Assembly (NCBI GenBank): GCA_963678235.1
Contig: OY782766.1
Coordinates: 4,464,001 to 4,528,000 of the forward strand
DNA length: 64,000 nt
Reading direction: 5' to 3'
Source: JABMQB01 sp963678235
GTDB taxonomy: Bacteria > Bacteroidota > Bacteroidia > Bacteroidales > Prolixibacteraceae
Below the pieces are notes generated by a model. That model saw only the letters and a list, made by a program, of their open reading frames with translations, was not told the DNA's origin and did not search any database. A program made the position numbers and the translations under genes. Positions within the stretch are counted from its first letter, which is position 1. Each line of letters begins with the position of its first letter. Below are positions 1 through 8,208 of the stretch, in pieces.

Positions 1-437
1 AAACGTGACAAGGTATCTGCAAGTTGGTTAATGCCTTCCTCCAGTTTTTTTCCAGCCATCATTTTTATCATCATGCTCATGTCGGCATGAAGTGTAAGCC
101 TCATTTTGCTTTGATGTTCTCCGTTTGGCAGCAATTGTATCCAAAAGGTCAATGACAATGGAAGCCCCCCTGAACTTTCCACTTTAATTGTGGAAAATTC
201 TTTACGCTCAACAATACGTATTTCTGCTAATCCAAGCCCTGAAATCTGGAAACGGCAAGAATCCATATCAGATTCAAAATTGCTGATTTTAACTTGCGGA
301 ACCTGTTCAGTAACTTTTTGCAGCAATCCTTCATTTACGTATTTCGAAAGATTTTCGAAGTTTGACAGGTAATTAAATACTTTTGCTTGAGAACTATAAA
401 TGTATTTTACTTCGCTTACATACTTGCTAATGCCCAT
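1..437 (-). CDS. SRPBCC/START-like domain protein (3' end cut by window)
   Basis: The minus strand is open from an ATG at 437 to the window edge (145 complete codons). The product begins MGISKYVSEVKYIYSSQ and has the N-terminal strand and helix pattern of small SRPBCC (polyketide cyclase/START-like) proteins, with an FNYLSNFENLSKYV segment at about residues 22-35. These proteins bind hydrophobic ligands; no specific function can be given. The gene lies downstream of pyrE in the same direction. A terminator-like hairpin sits between the two and its U-tract ends only about 7 bases before this ATG, so the gene either depends on readthrough or has a start or promoter not recognised here. The C-terminus is outside the window. 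Confidence 0.75.
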   Translation of the reverse strand, partial: MGISKYVSEVKYIYSSQAKVFNYLSNFENLSKYVNEGLLQKVTEQVPQVKISNFESDMDSCRFQISGLGLAEIRIVERKEFSTIKVESSGGLPLSLTFWIQLLPNGEHQSKMRLTLHADMSMMIKMMAGKKLEEGINQLADTLSR

Positions 438-444
438 GTCGGAA

Positions 445-470
445 TAAAAAAAATCCCACTTTCGTGGGAT
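445..470 (-). terminator. Intrinsic terminator after pyrE
   Basis: ATCCCAC (453-459) pairs perfectly with GTGGGAT (464-470) around a TTTC loop. Reading the minus strand, the stem is followed by eight T residues (445-452). It lies 27 bases after the pyrE stop and ends just before the next minus-strand ATG at 437, so it may act as a partial terminator or attenuator between the two genes. Confidence 0.7.
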
Positions 471-496
471 GATTTATTGAATTTTTCGAATTATTT

Positions 497-1129
497 TTAT
501 TTTCCCCAGTTTTCAGGGTCTTCACGCCAGTTCATTAAACTGTTAACTTCTATTTCAGTGATGTTACCTGCTTCCAAGGCAATGTCAACCAGGTTTTGAT
601 ACCTGCAAAGCGTTATAAGTTCAAGATTGGCATTCTTGAAATTCTCTTTTGCCTGTGGAAAATTGTAGGTGAAAATTGCAACCATTCCCAGCACATTTCC
701 CCCAAAATTATCAATTGCCTGTGCCGCTTTTAAGCTACTTCCCCCTGTTGAAACCAGGTCTTCAATAACCACCACGTTCTGATTTGGTTTTAAATCACCT
801 TCCACAAGGTTTTCAAGCCCGTGTCCTTTTGGTTTCGACCTTACATAAATAAATGGAAGCCCTAAAGCTTCGGCAACGAGTACGCCATGTGCAATTGCCC
901 CGGTAGCAACACCTGCAATTACTTCCACATTTGGGTAATTCTCTTTAATTATTTTTACAAACTGGTCTCTTATATATGTCCGGGTTTCCGGGTAAGATAA
1001 AATTTTTCTGTTATCGCAATAAATTGGTGCTTTCCAACCCGAAGCCCAGGTAAAAGGATTTGAAGGTTGGATTTTTATTGTGTTTATTTGTAGGAGCCTT
1101 TGGGCAACCTCTTTTTGCATTAATTCCAT
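497..1129 (-). CDS. pyrE: Orotate phosphoribosyltransferase
   Basis: Transfers the phosphoribosyl group of PRPP to orotate, giving orotidine 5'-monophosphate in de novo pyrimidine synthesis; cytoplasmic. The 210-residue length is normal for the family. The PRPP-binding motif VVIEDLVSTGGSS is at residues 120-132 and the basic catalytic-loop segment RSKPKGHG at 97-104. The start at 1129 gives MELMQKEVAQ; an in-frame ATG three codons later is also possible. It is divergent from the NUDIX gene, with 31 bases between the starts, so both promoters must lie in or near that short gap. Confidence 0.95.
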   Translation of the reverse strand: MELMQKEVAQRLLQINTIKIQPSNPFTWASGWKAPIYCDNRKILSYPETRTYIRDQFVKIIKENYPNVEVIAGVATGAIAHGVLVAEALGLPFIYVRSKPKGHGLENLVEGDLKPNQNVVVIEDLVSTGGSSLKAAQAIDNFGGNVLGMVAIFTYNFPQAKENFKNANLELITLCRYQNLVDIALEAGNITEIEVNSLMNWREDPENWGK

Positions 1130-1160
1130 AGTTGTAGTGTGTTTTCTAAATTCAAAACAA

Positions 1161-1793
1161 ATGTATAAAGTTTTTTTTAATGATAGAATAATAAAAATTG
1201 TAATTGAGAATTATTCACTTTTTGAATCTTCACAAATACAGCCTGTTGACGGAGATTTGCTACTAAATATGAACACTATTCTTAATCATTTTTTTAAAAG
1301 CGATAATAAAGAATTAATATTGACCACAAACAAACCTCAAAAAGCATGGAAAGCATTTAAGCGCTGTTTTAAGATTGTAAAGGCAGCTGGTGGAATAGTA
1401 ACGGCAGAGGATAAATATTTAATCATGCATAGAAGGGGGAAATGGGATTTACCTAAGGGAAAAATTGACAAAGGGGAATCGACCAGGGAAGCTGCTTTAA
1501 GGGAAGTGCGAGAAGAGTGCGGAATTGCGCAACTTAAAATTGAACGAAAAATTTCGAATACCTGGCATATTTATAAATCAGAGTTAGGAAAATCAAAAGG
1601 GAAATGGATATTGAAAAAGACCTCGTGGTTTGAAATGCAACATGGTGGGGGTGAAGAGCTAAAGCCTCAGGCAGAGGAAGATATCACAGAAGTAATTTGG
1701 GCAAATAAGGGCGAATGCACCTCAAAACTTAGGGAGAATTCATATGCCAGCATTGTAGAACTTTGGGATAATTATATTGGAAAGGATGACTGA
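1161..1793 (+). CDS. NUDIX hydrolase
   Basis: A 210-residue NUDIX protein that hydrolyses a nucleoside diphosphate linked to another group; the substrate cannot be read from sequence. The Nudix box fits Gx5Ex7REUxEExGU at residues 100-122, including REVREECGI. About 70 residues precede the Nudix fold, an N-terminal extension common in Bacteroidota members. The reading frame is open further upstream to 1080, but that part overlaps the pyrE 5' end; the ATG at 1161 (MYKVFFNDR) is the sensible start. It is divergent from pyrE and ends 23 bases before the converging gene at 1817. Confidence 0.9.
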   Translation: MYKVFFNDRIIKIVIENYSLFESSQIQPVDGDLLLNMNTILNHFFKSDNKELILTTNKPQKAWKAFKRCFKIVKAAGGIVTAEDKYLIMHRRGKWDLPKGKIDKGESTREAALREVREECGIAQLKIERKISNTWHIYKSELGKSKGKWILKKTSWFEMQHGGGEELKPQAEEDITEVIWANKGECTSKLRENSYASIVELWDNYIGKDD

Positions 1794-1816
1794 GTTTTTC
1801 CTTCTTGAAAATGTTA

Positions 1817-3214
1817 TTATTTGTTTTGTCGAAACATTATGCGTTTGAGGTATTCCCTGTATTGATTTTCAAAACCATCGAGCGGTGATTTTGCAGGGTT
1901 CAGGATTATTTCCTGATCTTTTCCAAGCAAAAAACAGCTGGGGTAGGATTTGATTTTATATGTATTCCGAAAACCAGTGTCAAACAGTACGTTTGCGTTA
2001 ATTTTATTAGATTCTAAAAATTCATTTATCTTCTCTGATCTTTGATTTATAAGTACAATATAAACCTCTAATTTGTCTTGGAACTTTTCTGTGATTGTAG
2101 GTAGGTATTTAAGGTGCTCCCTGCAAATCTGAAGTTCCATATCCATAAACATCAGATAAATATTTCGATCGCTTTTTGACGTACAAATAACCTTTGAATT
2201 TATATCCGGAAGGCAAATTTCTGGAGCTTTTGTTCCAGGTGTGAGGTAAACAATTTTTTTTGCAACAGAAGTTGCAAATGCCTGGATTTCCTTCCTTGTG
2301 TTTTGTTTGAAAATATCGCTTCCCAGCATTGTTAAAATCGCCTGTTTTGAAAAACTTCCCGAATAGTATGCGTCGTGAAGCAATTTTAATAGGACAAGGT
2401 CGTCCACACCTGCTTGTAATGCATATTTTTCTTTTGCAAATTCTTTGAGGCGAGCCAAATTACCTTTGTTAATAGTATTTCTAAGATCGTTGCCACCTAT
2501 CGAGTTGGTTTCAAAAACAAGTTTGTTGGTAAATATGCGGTCCAAAATATCGATAAATCCGGGATTAAAGCAAGTAAAGTCAGCTGGGCGAAGTGAGGAA
2601 AGAATTTTATCCTGGTTTTGCCTAAGCACTTCACCTTTAAGTATCTTCAAGCGAAATTGAATTAGGTTTTGAACAAACGGATTGTTGAATTCTTTAAAAT
2701 TAGCCTGTAGTGTTTTGCTAACTGAATCAAGCATTGTTTTAGATTGCCGGAAATAAAGTTCGTTGAAGTTCTTGTCAACGAGTTCATTGTATTCTAACTC
2801 GAACCTGCTGCAAACACTATTTATTTCATCTTTGCTATCCGTTTCTATATGAAACCAAAAACGTGCAGGCTTGAAATAAGGGTTTTTTTCTTCTGCAAAT
2901 GTTTTAGTCCTTAATGTCGGCAATTTTATTTTGAGTTCTTTTTCGGGTTCAAGAACCAGGATGCCGGAATAAACATCGAAATCGGCATAACAGACTGTTG
3001 TTTTTTCGATAGTTACATTTTGTGAGAAATTTCCATCGTTTTGGATATGGATAGAAAAAATATCCTGATGTTTTTTTGTTATAGGATCAGAATAAGTATA
3101 AAACTGGATAATCCTGCCTGCATAATCAGGTTCAAAACCAACTATTTTTGTTGCATGGGCAAACGTTGAACAAACAAAAAAAAGACTGAACAAGAAAATA
3201 ATCCGTTGAAACAT
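1817..3214 (-). CDS. Exported thioredoxin-like fold protein
   Basis: A 465-residue protein with an N-terminal signal peptide (hydrophobic IIFLFSLFFVCSTFAHA, cleavage near residue 22). The C-terminal ~140 residues look like a TlpA/peroxiredoxin-type thioredoxin fold: PGTKAPEICLPD, then a strand reading NIYLMFMDMELQICREHLKYLP and a later KSYPSCFLLG cis-proline-like segment. The expected CxxC is absent; a single Cys (QICREH) lies near that place, so classic disulfide exchange is unlikely. The middle is helical and unrecognised. The ATG at 3214 is six bases after the coaD stop; a GTG at 3220 is the alternative. The tight spacing suggests cotranscription with coaD. Confidence 0.7.
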   Translation of the reverse strand: MFQRIIFLFSLFFVCSTFAHATKIVGFEPDYAGRIIQFYTYSDPITKKHQDIFSIHIQNDGNFSQNVTIEKTTVCYADFDVYSGILVLEPEKELKIKLPTLRTKTFAEEKNPYFKPARFWFHIETDSKDEINSVCSRFELEYNELVDKNFNELYFRQSKTMLDSVSKTLQANFKEFNNPFVQNLIQFRLKILKGEVLRQNQDKILSSLRPADFTCFNPGFIDILDRIFTNKLVFETNSIGGNDLRNTINKGNLARLKEFAKEKYALQAGVDDLVLLKLLHDAYYSGSFSKQAILTMLGSDIFKQNTRKEIQAFATSVAKKIVYLTPGTKAPEICLPDINSKVICTSKSDRNIYLMFMDMELQICREHLKYLPTITEKFQDKLEVYIVLINQRSEKINEFLESNKINANVLFDTGFRNTYKIKSYPSCFLLGKDQEIILNPAKSPLDGFENQYREYLKRIMFRQNK

Positions 3215-3220
3215 TTGCAC

Positions 3221-3697
3221 TTATTCGGGTTTAAATTCGTCAAAGTTTAATCCTTTAGGCAGAAACCTGCTTGCATCGCCGCCATGTTGAATTATATCCC
3301 TGACAATGGTCGATTGGATTGGCGTATGTTCAGGTGTGGTAAGTAAAAATACCGATTCAATTTCGGGGTACATTTGTTTGTTTACCTGTGCGATTGCCCT
3401 TTCATATTCAAAATCGGAAGAGGTACGAATTCCCCTTAAAATATATTTGGCATCCACTATTTTACAAAAATCAACGGTCAATCCTTCATAGCTTTTAACT
3501 TCAACATTTGCGTCATTACTAAACACCTGGTTTATCCAGTTTTCCCTTTTCTCCAAAGGGAAGAAAGATTTTTTATTTGAATTGTATCCTATCATGATAA
3601 TGATTTTATCAAACATAGGGATGGCTCTTCTCACGATCGATTCATGACCAATGGTAAATGGATCAAATGAACCTGGAAATATTGCAACTCTTTCCAT
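3221..3697 (-). CDS. coaD: Phosphopantetheine adenylyltransferase
   Basis: Catalyses adenylyl transfer from ATP to 4'-phosphopantetheine, the penultimate step of coenzyme A synthesis. The 158-residue length matches the family. The nucleotidyltransferase signature is clear: PGSFDPFTIGH near the N-terminus (TxGH at residues 15-18), ILRGIRTSSDFEYE in the middle, and an IQSTIVRD segment equivalent to the usual ISSTxVR near the end. Cytoplasmic. The downstream thioredoxin-like gene begins within a few bases of this stop. Confidence 0.96.
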   Translation of the reverse strand: MERVAIFPGSFDPFTIGHESIVRRAIPMFDKIIIMIGYNSNKKSFFPLEKRENWINQVFSNDANVEVKSYEGLTVDFCKIVDAKYILRGIRTSSDFEYERAIAQVNKQMYPEIESVFLLTTPEHTPIQSTIVRDIIQHGGDASRFLPKGLNFDEFKPE

Positions 3698-3756
3698 TTT
3701 TAGTTTTTATGATGGCAACTATCTATTCCAATATCTTTAACGCGAATTTTGGGCAT

Positions 3757-5979
3757 TTAGTTTATGGCTTTTGCCTTATTGGCATTTACAAACAAAATGT
3801 TACCGAGATCGCTGTACCCATCTGTAAATTCAGATGTGTCATTAAGCATATCCGGGCTAAATCCGATTATTGTTAAATCTGCGTCTGCAGAATATTTACA
3901 AATAACCTCTTTTTTCTTCTCTTTTTCAAACGAAACCATTGAAACATTGGATGGACTTATGGGCAACCTACCTGCCTTAATTAGGCTAAGTAGCTGTTTT
4001 TCTTTTTCATCCATTTCTTCGGGAGGGTAAAGCGCAAATATTTTAATATGTCCTTTTTTCCAATCCGGATGGCCAAGAATAATGTATCCAAGCAAAATCA
4101 TCAAATTTGCATTTCTATAATCATCGGGCTTGATCCATATGTGCATTTCGTTTTTATACCCAAAGCTTTTGTACGAAGTATTTAAAATGCAGATATCGAA
4201 ACCTGCAGAATCGACAATGCCGTAATTTGATATTATTTCCTGTAAGTTTCCCGGATCGGTTCGTGAATATTCAAACAATATGAGATTGTTCCCTTTTCCT
4301 GAAATCCCTGATAGCTGAACCACTTGGGCAATAGCTGAAGTATAAGATGGCGAAATAATTGTATCCAGATAAACCCTGTTTTTACTGCCATGCGAAAGAT
4401 GTATCAGGCGATCTAATACTTCTTTTGATTCGTTGGTGGTTTTCTGATCGAGATAGCCTTGTATAAAATGGATATAGGTTCCAAACCCGTATTTATAGGA
4501 AATCCACCTCATAATATCAAATGCTGACCTGCGTTTAAAGGTATCGTGCGAAATACAAACCCCAAATGGTCGCCAGCTAAATTCTTTCTCGTCCCTGTCG
4601 GCTCGTTGAAGAAATATCTGCAATTGCCTGTTAAGTTGGAAAATAACACCTCTGAAAAGTTTATTTAAACCATGCTTTTCCTGTTGCTTTGTGTGGTTGA
4701 TCATGTAATAAATCAAACCCATAATGAGCAGCGAAATGGCTGCATAAGGTGCATTCATCTGGAACATTAACCAAAACGAAAACAAGGTGCCAATAAGTGA
4801 GATGTACCAATTTGAGCGAAAAGTTGGTCGATATGCCGGATCAGCAGCAAAATGTTCTAAAAATGATATGAGGCAAATAGCCGCATAAGTCACCATAAAA
4901 AACATGGAGATGATTTGCGCAACAAAGTTGATGTCTCCAATAAGAACAAAAACAAAAGCAATAATTATGGTAATAAAAGAACTGTTAACAGGCTCGTTAT
5001 CCATTTTCTTTCCTTTAGCAAACCAATTATTAATAGCTTTTTTCGGGAATATATCGTCAAAGCCAATCGCCTGAAGGGTTCTTGGGGCAACCATTATAGA
5101 TCCGAGGGCAGAACTAAGTGCTGCAGCACCAAGCCCAATTGGGATAATTGGTCCCCAAAGTGCTATTTTACTCATGATGAGTTGGTCACTGACCAGATCA
5201 TCAGGAGATGCAGAAACTGTGAATTTATAGGCAATGGCGACATAAATAACCATACCAACTACCGTTGCCCAAAGTGTTCCTTTAGGGATTGATTTTTTAG
5301 GGTCTTTTAGGTCTCCGGAAAGCCCAAGCCCGGCGGCCAAGCCTGTGAAAGCAGGGAAAATAATTGTGAAAACAAAAAAGAAGTTATGGTTTTCCAATAC
5401 ATGGGCATGAAAGTTAATCTCCTGTGGTTTAATGGGTGAATCACCTACAAAAAACAGGACAAGTGATGCAAGTAGCAAAGTGACAACCACATATAAGGCT
5501 TTCATTCCGATGTTTGCACCTTTGGTAAGAATTAGTAACGATAAAAGACACATTGTGGGGATGGAAATCCAACGTCGGTCGGGAATAACAAAATTATAGT
5601 TTTGATGTACCCAGTCAACCACAGGTTCAAATGCTTCACCAAATGCTATTACATAAAATGCTACACTAATTGCCTGTGATAAAAACAATGCAATTCCGAT
5701 GGCACCACCAATATTTAAACCAAATGAGCGTGAAATAATATAATACGCCCCGCCTCCCTGAACACGCTGGTTGGTTGCAATTTCGGCAACCGCAAAAGCA
5801 GTAGGAATGGTAACCACATGCCCCAAAACAATGATGCCAATAACCCCATAGAAGCCCACTTGGCCAACTGCCCAACCGAAACGTAAGAATAAAATTGCAC
5901 CCAGGATTGTTGATAATGCGGTAAGGAATACCGGCATTGTGCCGAATTTTGCATTGGTGTTGACAAGAGATTTTGCCAT
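3757..5979 (-). CDS. SLC12-like amino acid/cation-chloride permease
   Basis: A 740-residue inner-membrane transporter of the APC superfamily, closest in layout to bacterial SLC12-type (cation-chloride cotransporter-like) proteins. The N-terminal ~430 residues hold about 12 membrane segments, beginning TALSTILGAILFLRFGWAVG, with a conserved-type GGAYYIISRSFG segment and FTGLAAGLGLSGDLKDPKKSIPKGT. A soluble C-terminal region of ~300 residues follows, with two strand-rich parts resembling regulatory domains of this family. The frame extends to a TTG at 5997, but the ATG at 5979 (MAKSLVNTNAKFGT) is preferred. The transported ion or solute cannot be determined here. Confidence 0.85.
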   Translation of the reverse strand: MAKSLVNTNAKFGTMPVFLTALSTILGAILFLRFGWAVGQVGFYGVIGIIVLGHVVTIPTAFAVAEIATNQRVQGGGAYYIISRSFGLNIGGAIGIALFLSQAISVAFYVIAFGEAFEPVVDWVHQNYNFVIPDRRWISIPTMCLLSLLILTKGANIGMKALYVVVTLLLASLVLFFVGDSPIKPQEINFHAHVLENHNFFFVFTIIFPAFTGLAAGLGLSGDLKDPKKSIPKGTLWATVVGMVIYVAIAYKFTVSASPDDLVSDQLIMSKIALWGPIIPIGLGAAALSSALGSIMVAPRTLQAIGFDDIFPKKAINNWFAKGKKMDNEPVNSSFITIIIAFVFVLIGDINFVAQIISMFFMVTYAAICLISFLEHFAADPAYRPTFRSNWYISLIGTLFSFWLMFQMNAPYAAISLLIMGLIYYMINHTKQQEKHGLNKLFRGVIFQLNRQLQIFLQRADRDEKEFSWRPFGVCISHDTFKRRSAFDIMRWISYKYGFGTYIHFIQGYLDQKTTNESKEVLDRLIHLSHGSKNRVYLDTIISPSYTSAIAQVVQLSGISGKGNNLILFEYSRTDPGNLQEIISNYGIVDSAGFDICILNTSYKSFGYKNEMHIWIKPDDYRNANLMILLGYIILGHPDWKKGHIKIFALYPPEEMDEKEKQLLSLIKAGRLPISPSNVSMVSFEKEKKKEVICKYSADADLTIIGFSPDMLNDTSEFTDGYSDLGNILFVNANKAKAIN

Positions 5980-6131
5980 AGCTGTTCTTTTTCTCAAAGA
6001 TAAAAGTTCATTTTACAAATAAAAATAGTTGAACAACCAATTATGCAAGCCAATATGATTGTTGTTACGTATTTATCCTTATTTTTGATTTCCCAAATAA
6101 TAACAGAACAGACTATTTAACTATTATCATA

Positions 6132-6872
6132 ATGAAGGAAAAAGTACTCTCAATTGTCATACCTGCATATAACGAAGAAAATACCATAACTTCCATACTT
6201 GATAAAATCAAAGAAGTAGAATTAAAGTATGGCTACAAAAAAGAATTGATCATTGTGAATGATTTTAGTACCGACAAAACGGTAGAGGTTGTTGAGAATT
6301 ATATAAAAGATAATGCGGACTTAAATATCCAATTTTATCACCAGCCAAAAAATATGGGGAAGGGTGCAGCGCTTCACCGGGGGATTAAAGAGGCAAAGGG
6401 GGAATTGCTTGTAATTCAGGATGCAGATTTGGAATATGATCCAAGGGAATATAATGACCTCTTAAAGCCCATTGCCGAAGGATTTGCCGATGTGGTTTAT
6501 GGTTCCCGCTTTATGGGCGGTAATCCGCACAGGATATTGTTTTTCTGGCACTCCATTGGAAACAAGCTTTTAACCAAGATATCGAACATGTTTACCAACC
6601 TTAACCTAACAGATATGGAAACGTGCTACAAAATGTTCAGAACGGAAATGATACAAAGCTTAAATTTGAAGGAAAACAGGTTTGGTTTTGAGCCGGAAGT
6701 AACTGCTAAAATATCTAGGGTTCCAAAGGTTCGGATTTATGAAATTGGAATTTCGTATTATGGACGTACCTACGAAGAAGGAAAAAAGATTGGTTGGAAA
6801 GACGGAATGCGTGCTATTTATTGTATTTTGAAGTACAATATTTTTGTTCCTAAAAAGAGCTTTTTTAAATAA
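6132..6872 (+). CDS. GT2 glycosyltransferase, dolichol-phosphate-mannose synthase type
   Basis: A 246-residue cytoplasmic GT-A glycosyltransferase of family 2, of the DPM1/polyprenyl-phosphate sugar synthase type. Motifs: PAYNEE (11-16) at the nucleotide-binding strand, the metal-binding DAD (97-99) in VIQDADLEYDP, VVYGSRF (121-127), and TDMETCYKMFR (160-170), typical of polyprenyl-phosphate sugar transferases. It has no C-terminal membrane segments. It probably loads a sugar onto undecaprenyl phosphate, which would serve as donor for the GT-C-like membrane proteins encoded next to it (inference). First gene of the surface-glycan region. Confidence 0.9.
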   Translation: MKEKVLSIVIPAYNEENTITSILDKIKEVELKYGYKKELIIVNDFSTDKTVEVVENYIKDNADLNIQFYHQPKNMGKGAALHRGIKEAKGELLVIQDADLEYDPREYNDLLKPIAEGFADVVYGSRFMGGNPHRILFFWHSIGNKLLTKISNMFTNLNLTDMETCYKMFRTEMIQSLNLKENRFGFEPEVTAKISRVPKVRIYEIGISYYGRTYEEGKKIGWKDGMRAIYCILKYNIFVPKKSFFK

Positions 6873-6918
6873 TTTGTTGTTGCCCTAACCAATTTGATTA
6901 ATTATTATATCGTATAAA

Positions 6919-8208
6919 ATGAATAATAAGAATTCGAATAAAATGATAAAAAACCAATTAAAATGGTTTGTAATAATTTTTTGTATTCTTGGATTCGTAG
7001 CCAACGATGTTTATAGACATGATAAGAACACTACCGCCGAAAAGACTCTTATGAGAAATGATTCGGAGGGATATTACCAGTATTTGCCTCATTTTTTCAT
7101 TAAGGATTGGGGTGAAATGGATAAAATGCATTGGGCGAAACGATATGATGATGGGAAAACCCTAAATGTATATACTTGTGGAGTTGCGATTATGCAAACC
7201 CCCTTTTTTTTAATAGCACATGCTTTTAGCTATTTTTTTGGTCTCGAAATGACGGGCTACACACCCATATATTTTACTTTCGTTTTTTTTGCATCGCTTT
7301 TTTATGCCTTGTTAGGACTCCTATTTATATATAAATTTCTAAGAAATATAGTTAGTCATAAAGCTGCATTGTGGACAATAGTATTAATTTACTTTGCTAC
7401 TAATTTGCTTTATTATACGGCAATAATTCCAGGATTTTCACATGCATATTCGTTCTCGGCAATTGCGGCTTTTATTTATTTTGTGCCCGAATTCTATAAA
7501 AAACCTGGTATAAAAAACCTATTATTATTGTCGTTGCCACTTGCTTTGGCTACTCTAATCAGGCCTACGAATATTTTTGTTGCTTTTTACTTGTTCCTTT
7601 ATGGTATTTATAGTTTTAAGGATCTAAAAAACAGGATAATGTATTGGCTGAAGAGTTGGCATTACCTATTGGTTATGTTAATCATGGGATTTATTATGTA
7701 TGTTCCCCAAATGCTTTATTGGCATACGGTAACAGGAGATTGGATTGTTTATTCGTATATGGATGAAAGATTCACAAACTTTTTATCCCCAAAAATATTT
7801 ACAGTTCTATTTGGACCTCGAAACGGATGGTTTTTATATACACCGTTAATGATTTTTTCAGCTCTTAGCCTCATCTATCTTGCATATAAACGTCAATTAA
7901 GTTCGTGGGCAATTATTTTTGTTTTGATTTTAATTATTTACATGAACGGAAGTTGGTGGAGGCCAACTTTTAGCTCGGCAGCCGGATATCGTGCCCTTAT
8001 TGAATACCTGCCTTTTATGTCAATTCCATTTGCCTGGTTTTTCGAGAATATTTATTTAAAAAAGAAGGCAATAATTAAGTATGCCCTTTCATTTACATTT
8101 GGATTCTTCGTTGTATTTAATGTTTTATTTACCTATAAATACAATGCGCACATTTGGTGGAATGAGCCTTGGGAATGGAGTAATTTCTTAATGCTTATTC
8201 GGTTCTAG
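6919..8208 (+). CDS. Polytopic membrane protein, GT-C glycosyltransferase-like
   Basis: A 429-residue protein with about 10 membrane segments. After the first segment comes an acidic loop, NDSEGYYQYLPHFF, followed by YTCGVAIMQTPFF. The same two motifs occur in the protein at 13358-15082, so the two are paralogs. An acidic residue in the first periplasmic loop is the usual catalytic position of GT-C enzymes, suggesting a polyprenyl-phosphate-sugar-dependent glycosyltransferase (inference). Later motifs are FGPRNGWFLYTPLMI and MNGSWWRPTFSSAAGYRALIEY. Lies 46 bases after the GT2 gene. Its stop codon overlaps the stop of the converging gene in the sequence CTAG. Confidence 0.65.
   Translation: MNNKNSNKMIKNQLKWFVIIFCILGFVANDVYRHDKNTTAEKTLMRNDSEGYYQYLPHFFIKDWGEMDKMHWAKRYDDGKTLNVYTCGVAIMQTPFFLIAHAFSYFFGLEMTGYTPIYFTFVFFASLFYALLGLLFIYKFLRNIVSHKAALWTIVLIYFATNLLYYTAIIPGFSHAYSFSAIAAFIYFVPEFYKKPGIKNLLLLSLPLALATLIRPTNIFVAFYLFLYGIYSFKDLKNRIMYWLKSWHYLLVMLIMGFIMYVPQMLYWHTVTGDWIVYSYMDERFTNFLSPKIFTVLFGPRNGWFLYTPLMIFSALSLIYLAYKRQLSSWAIIFVLILIIYMNGSWWRPTFSSAAGYRALIEYLPFMSIPFAWFFENIYLKKKAIIKYALSFTFGFFVVFNVLFTYKYNAHIWWNEPWEWSNFLMLIRF

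Noticed and set aside
190..372. 60-codon plus-strand ORF at the left edge
   Set aside because: It is the shadow of the START-like gene on the minus strand, which has the family pattern.
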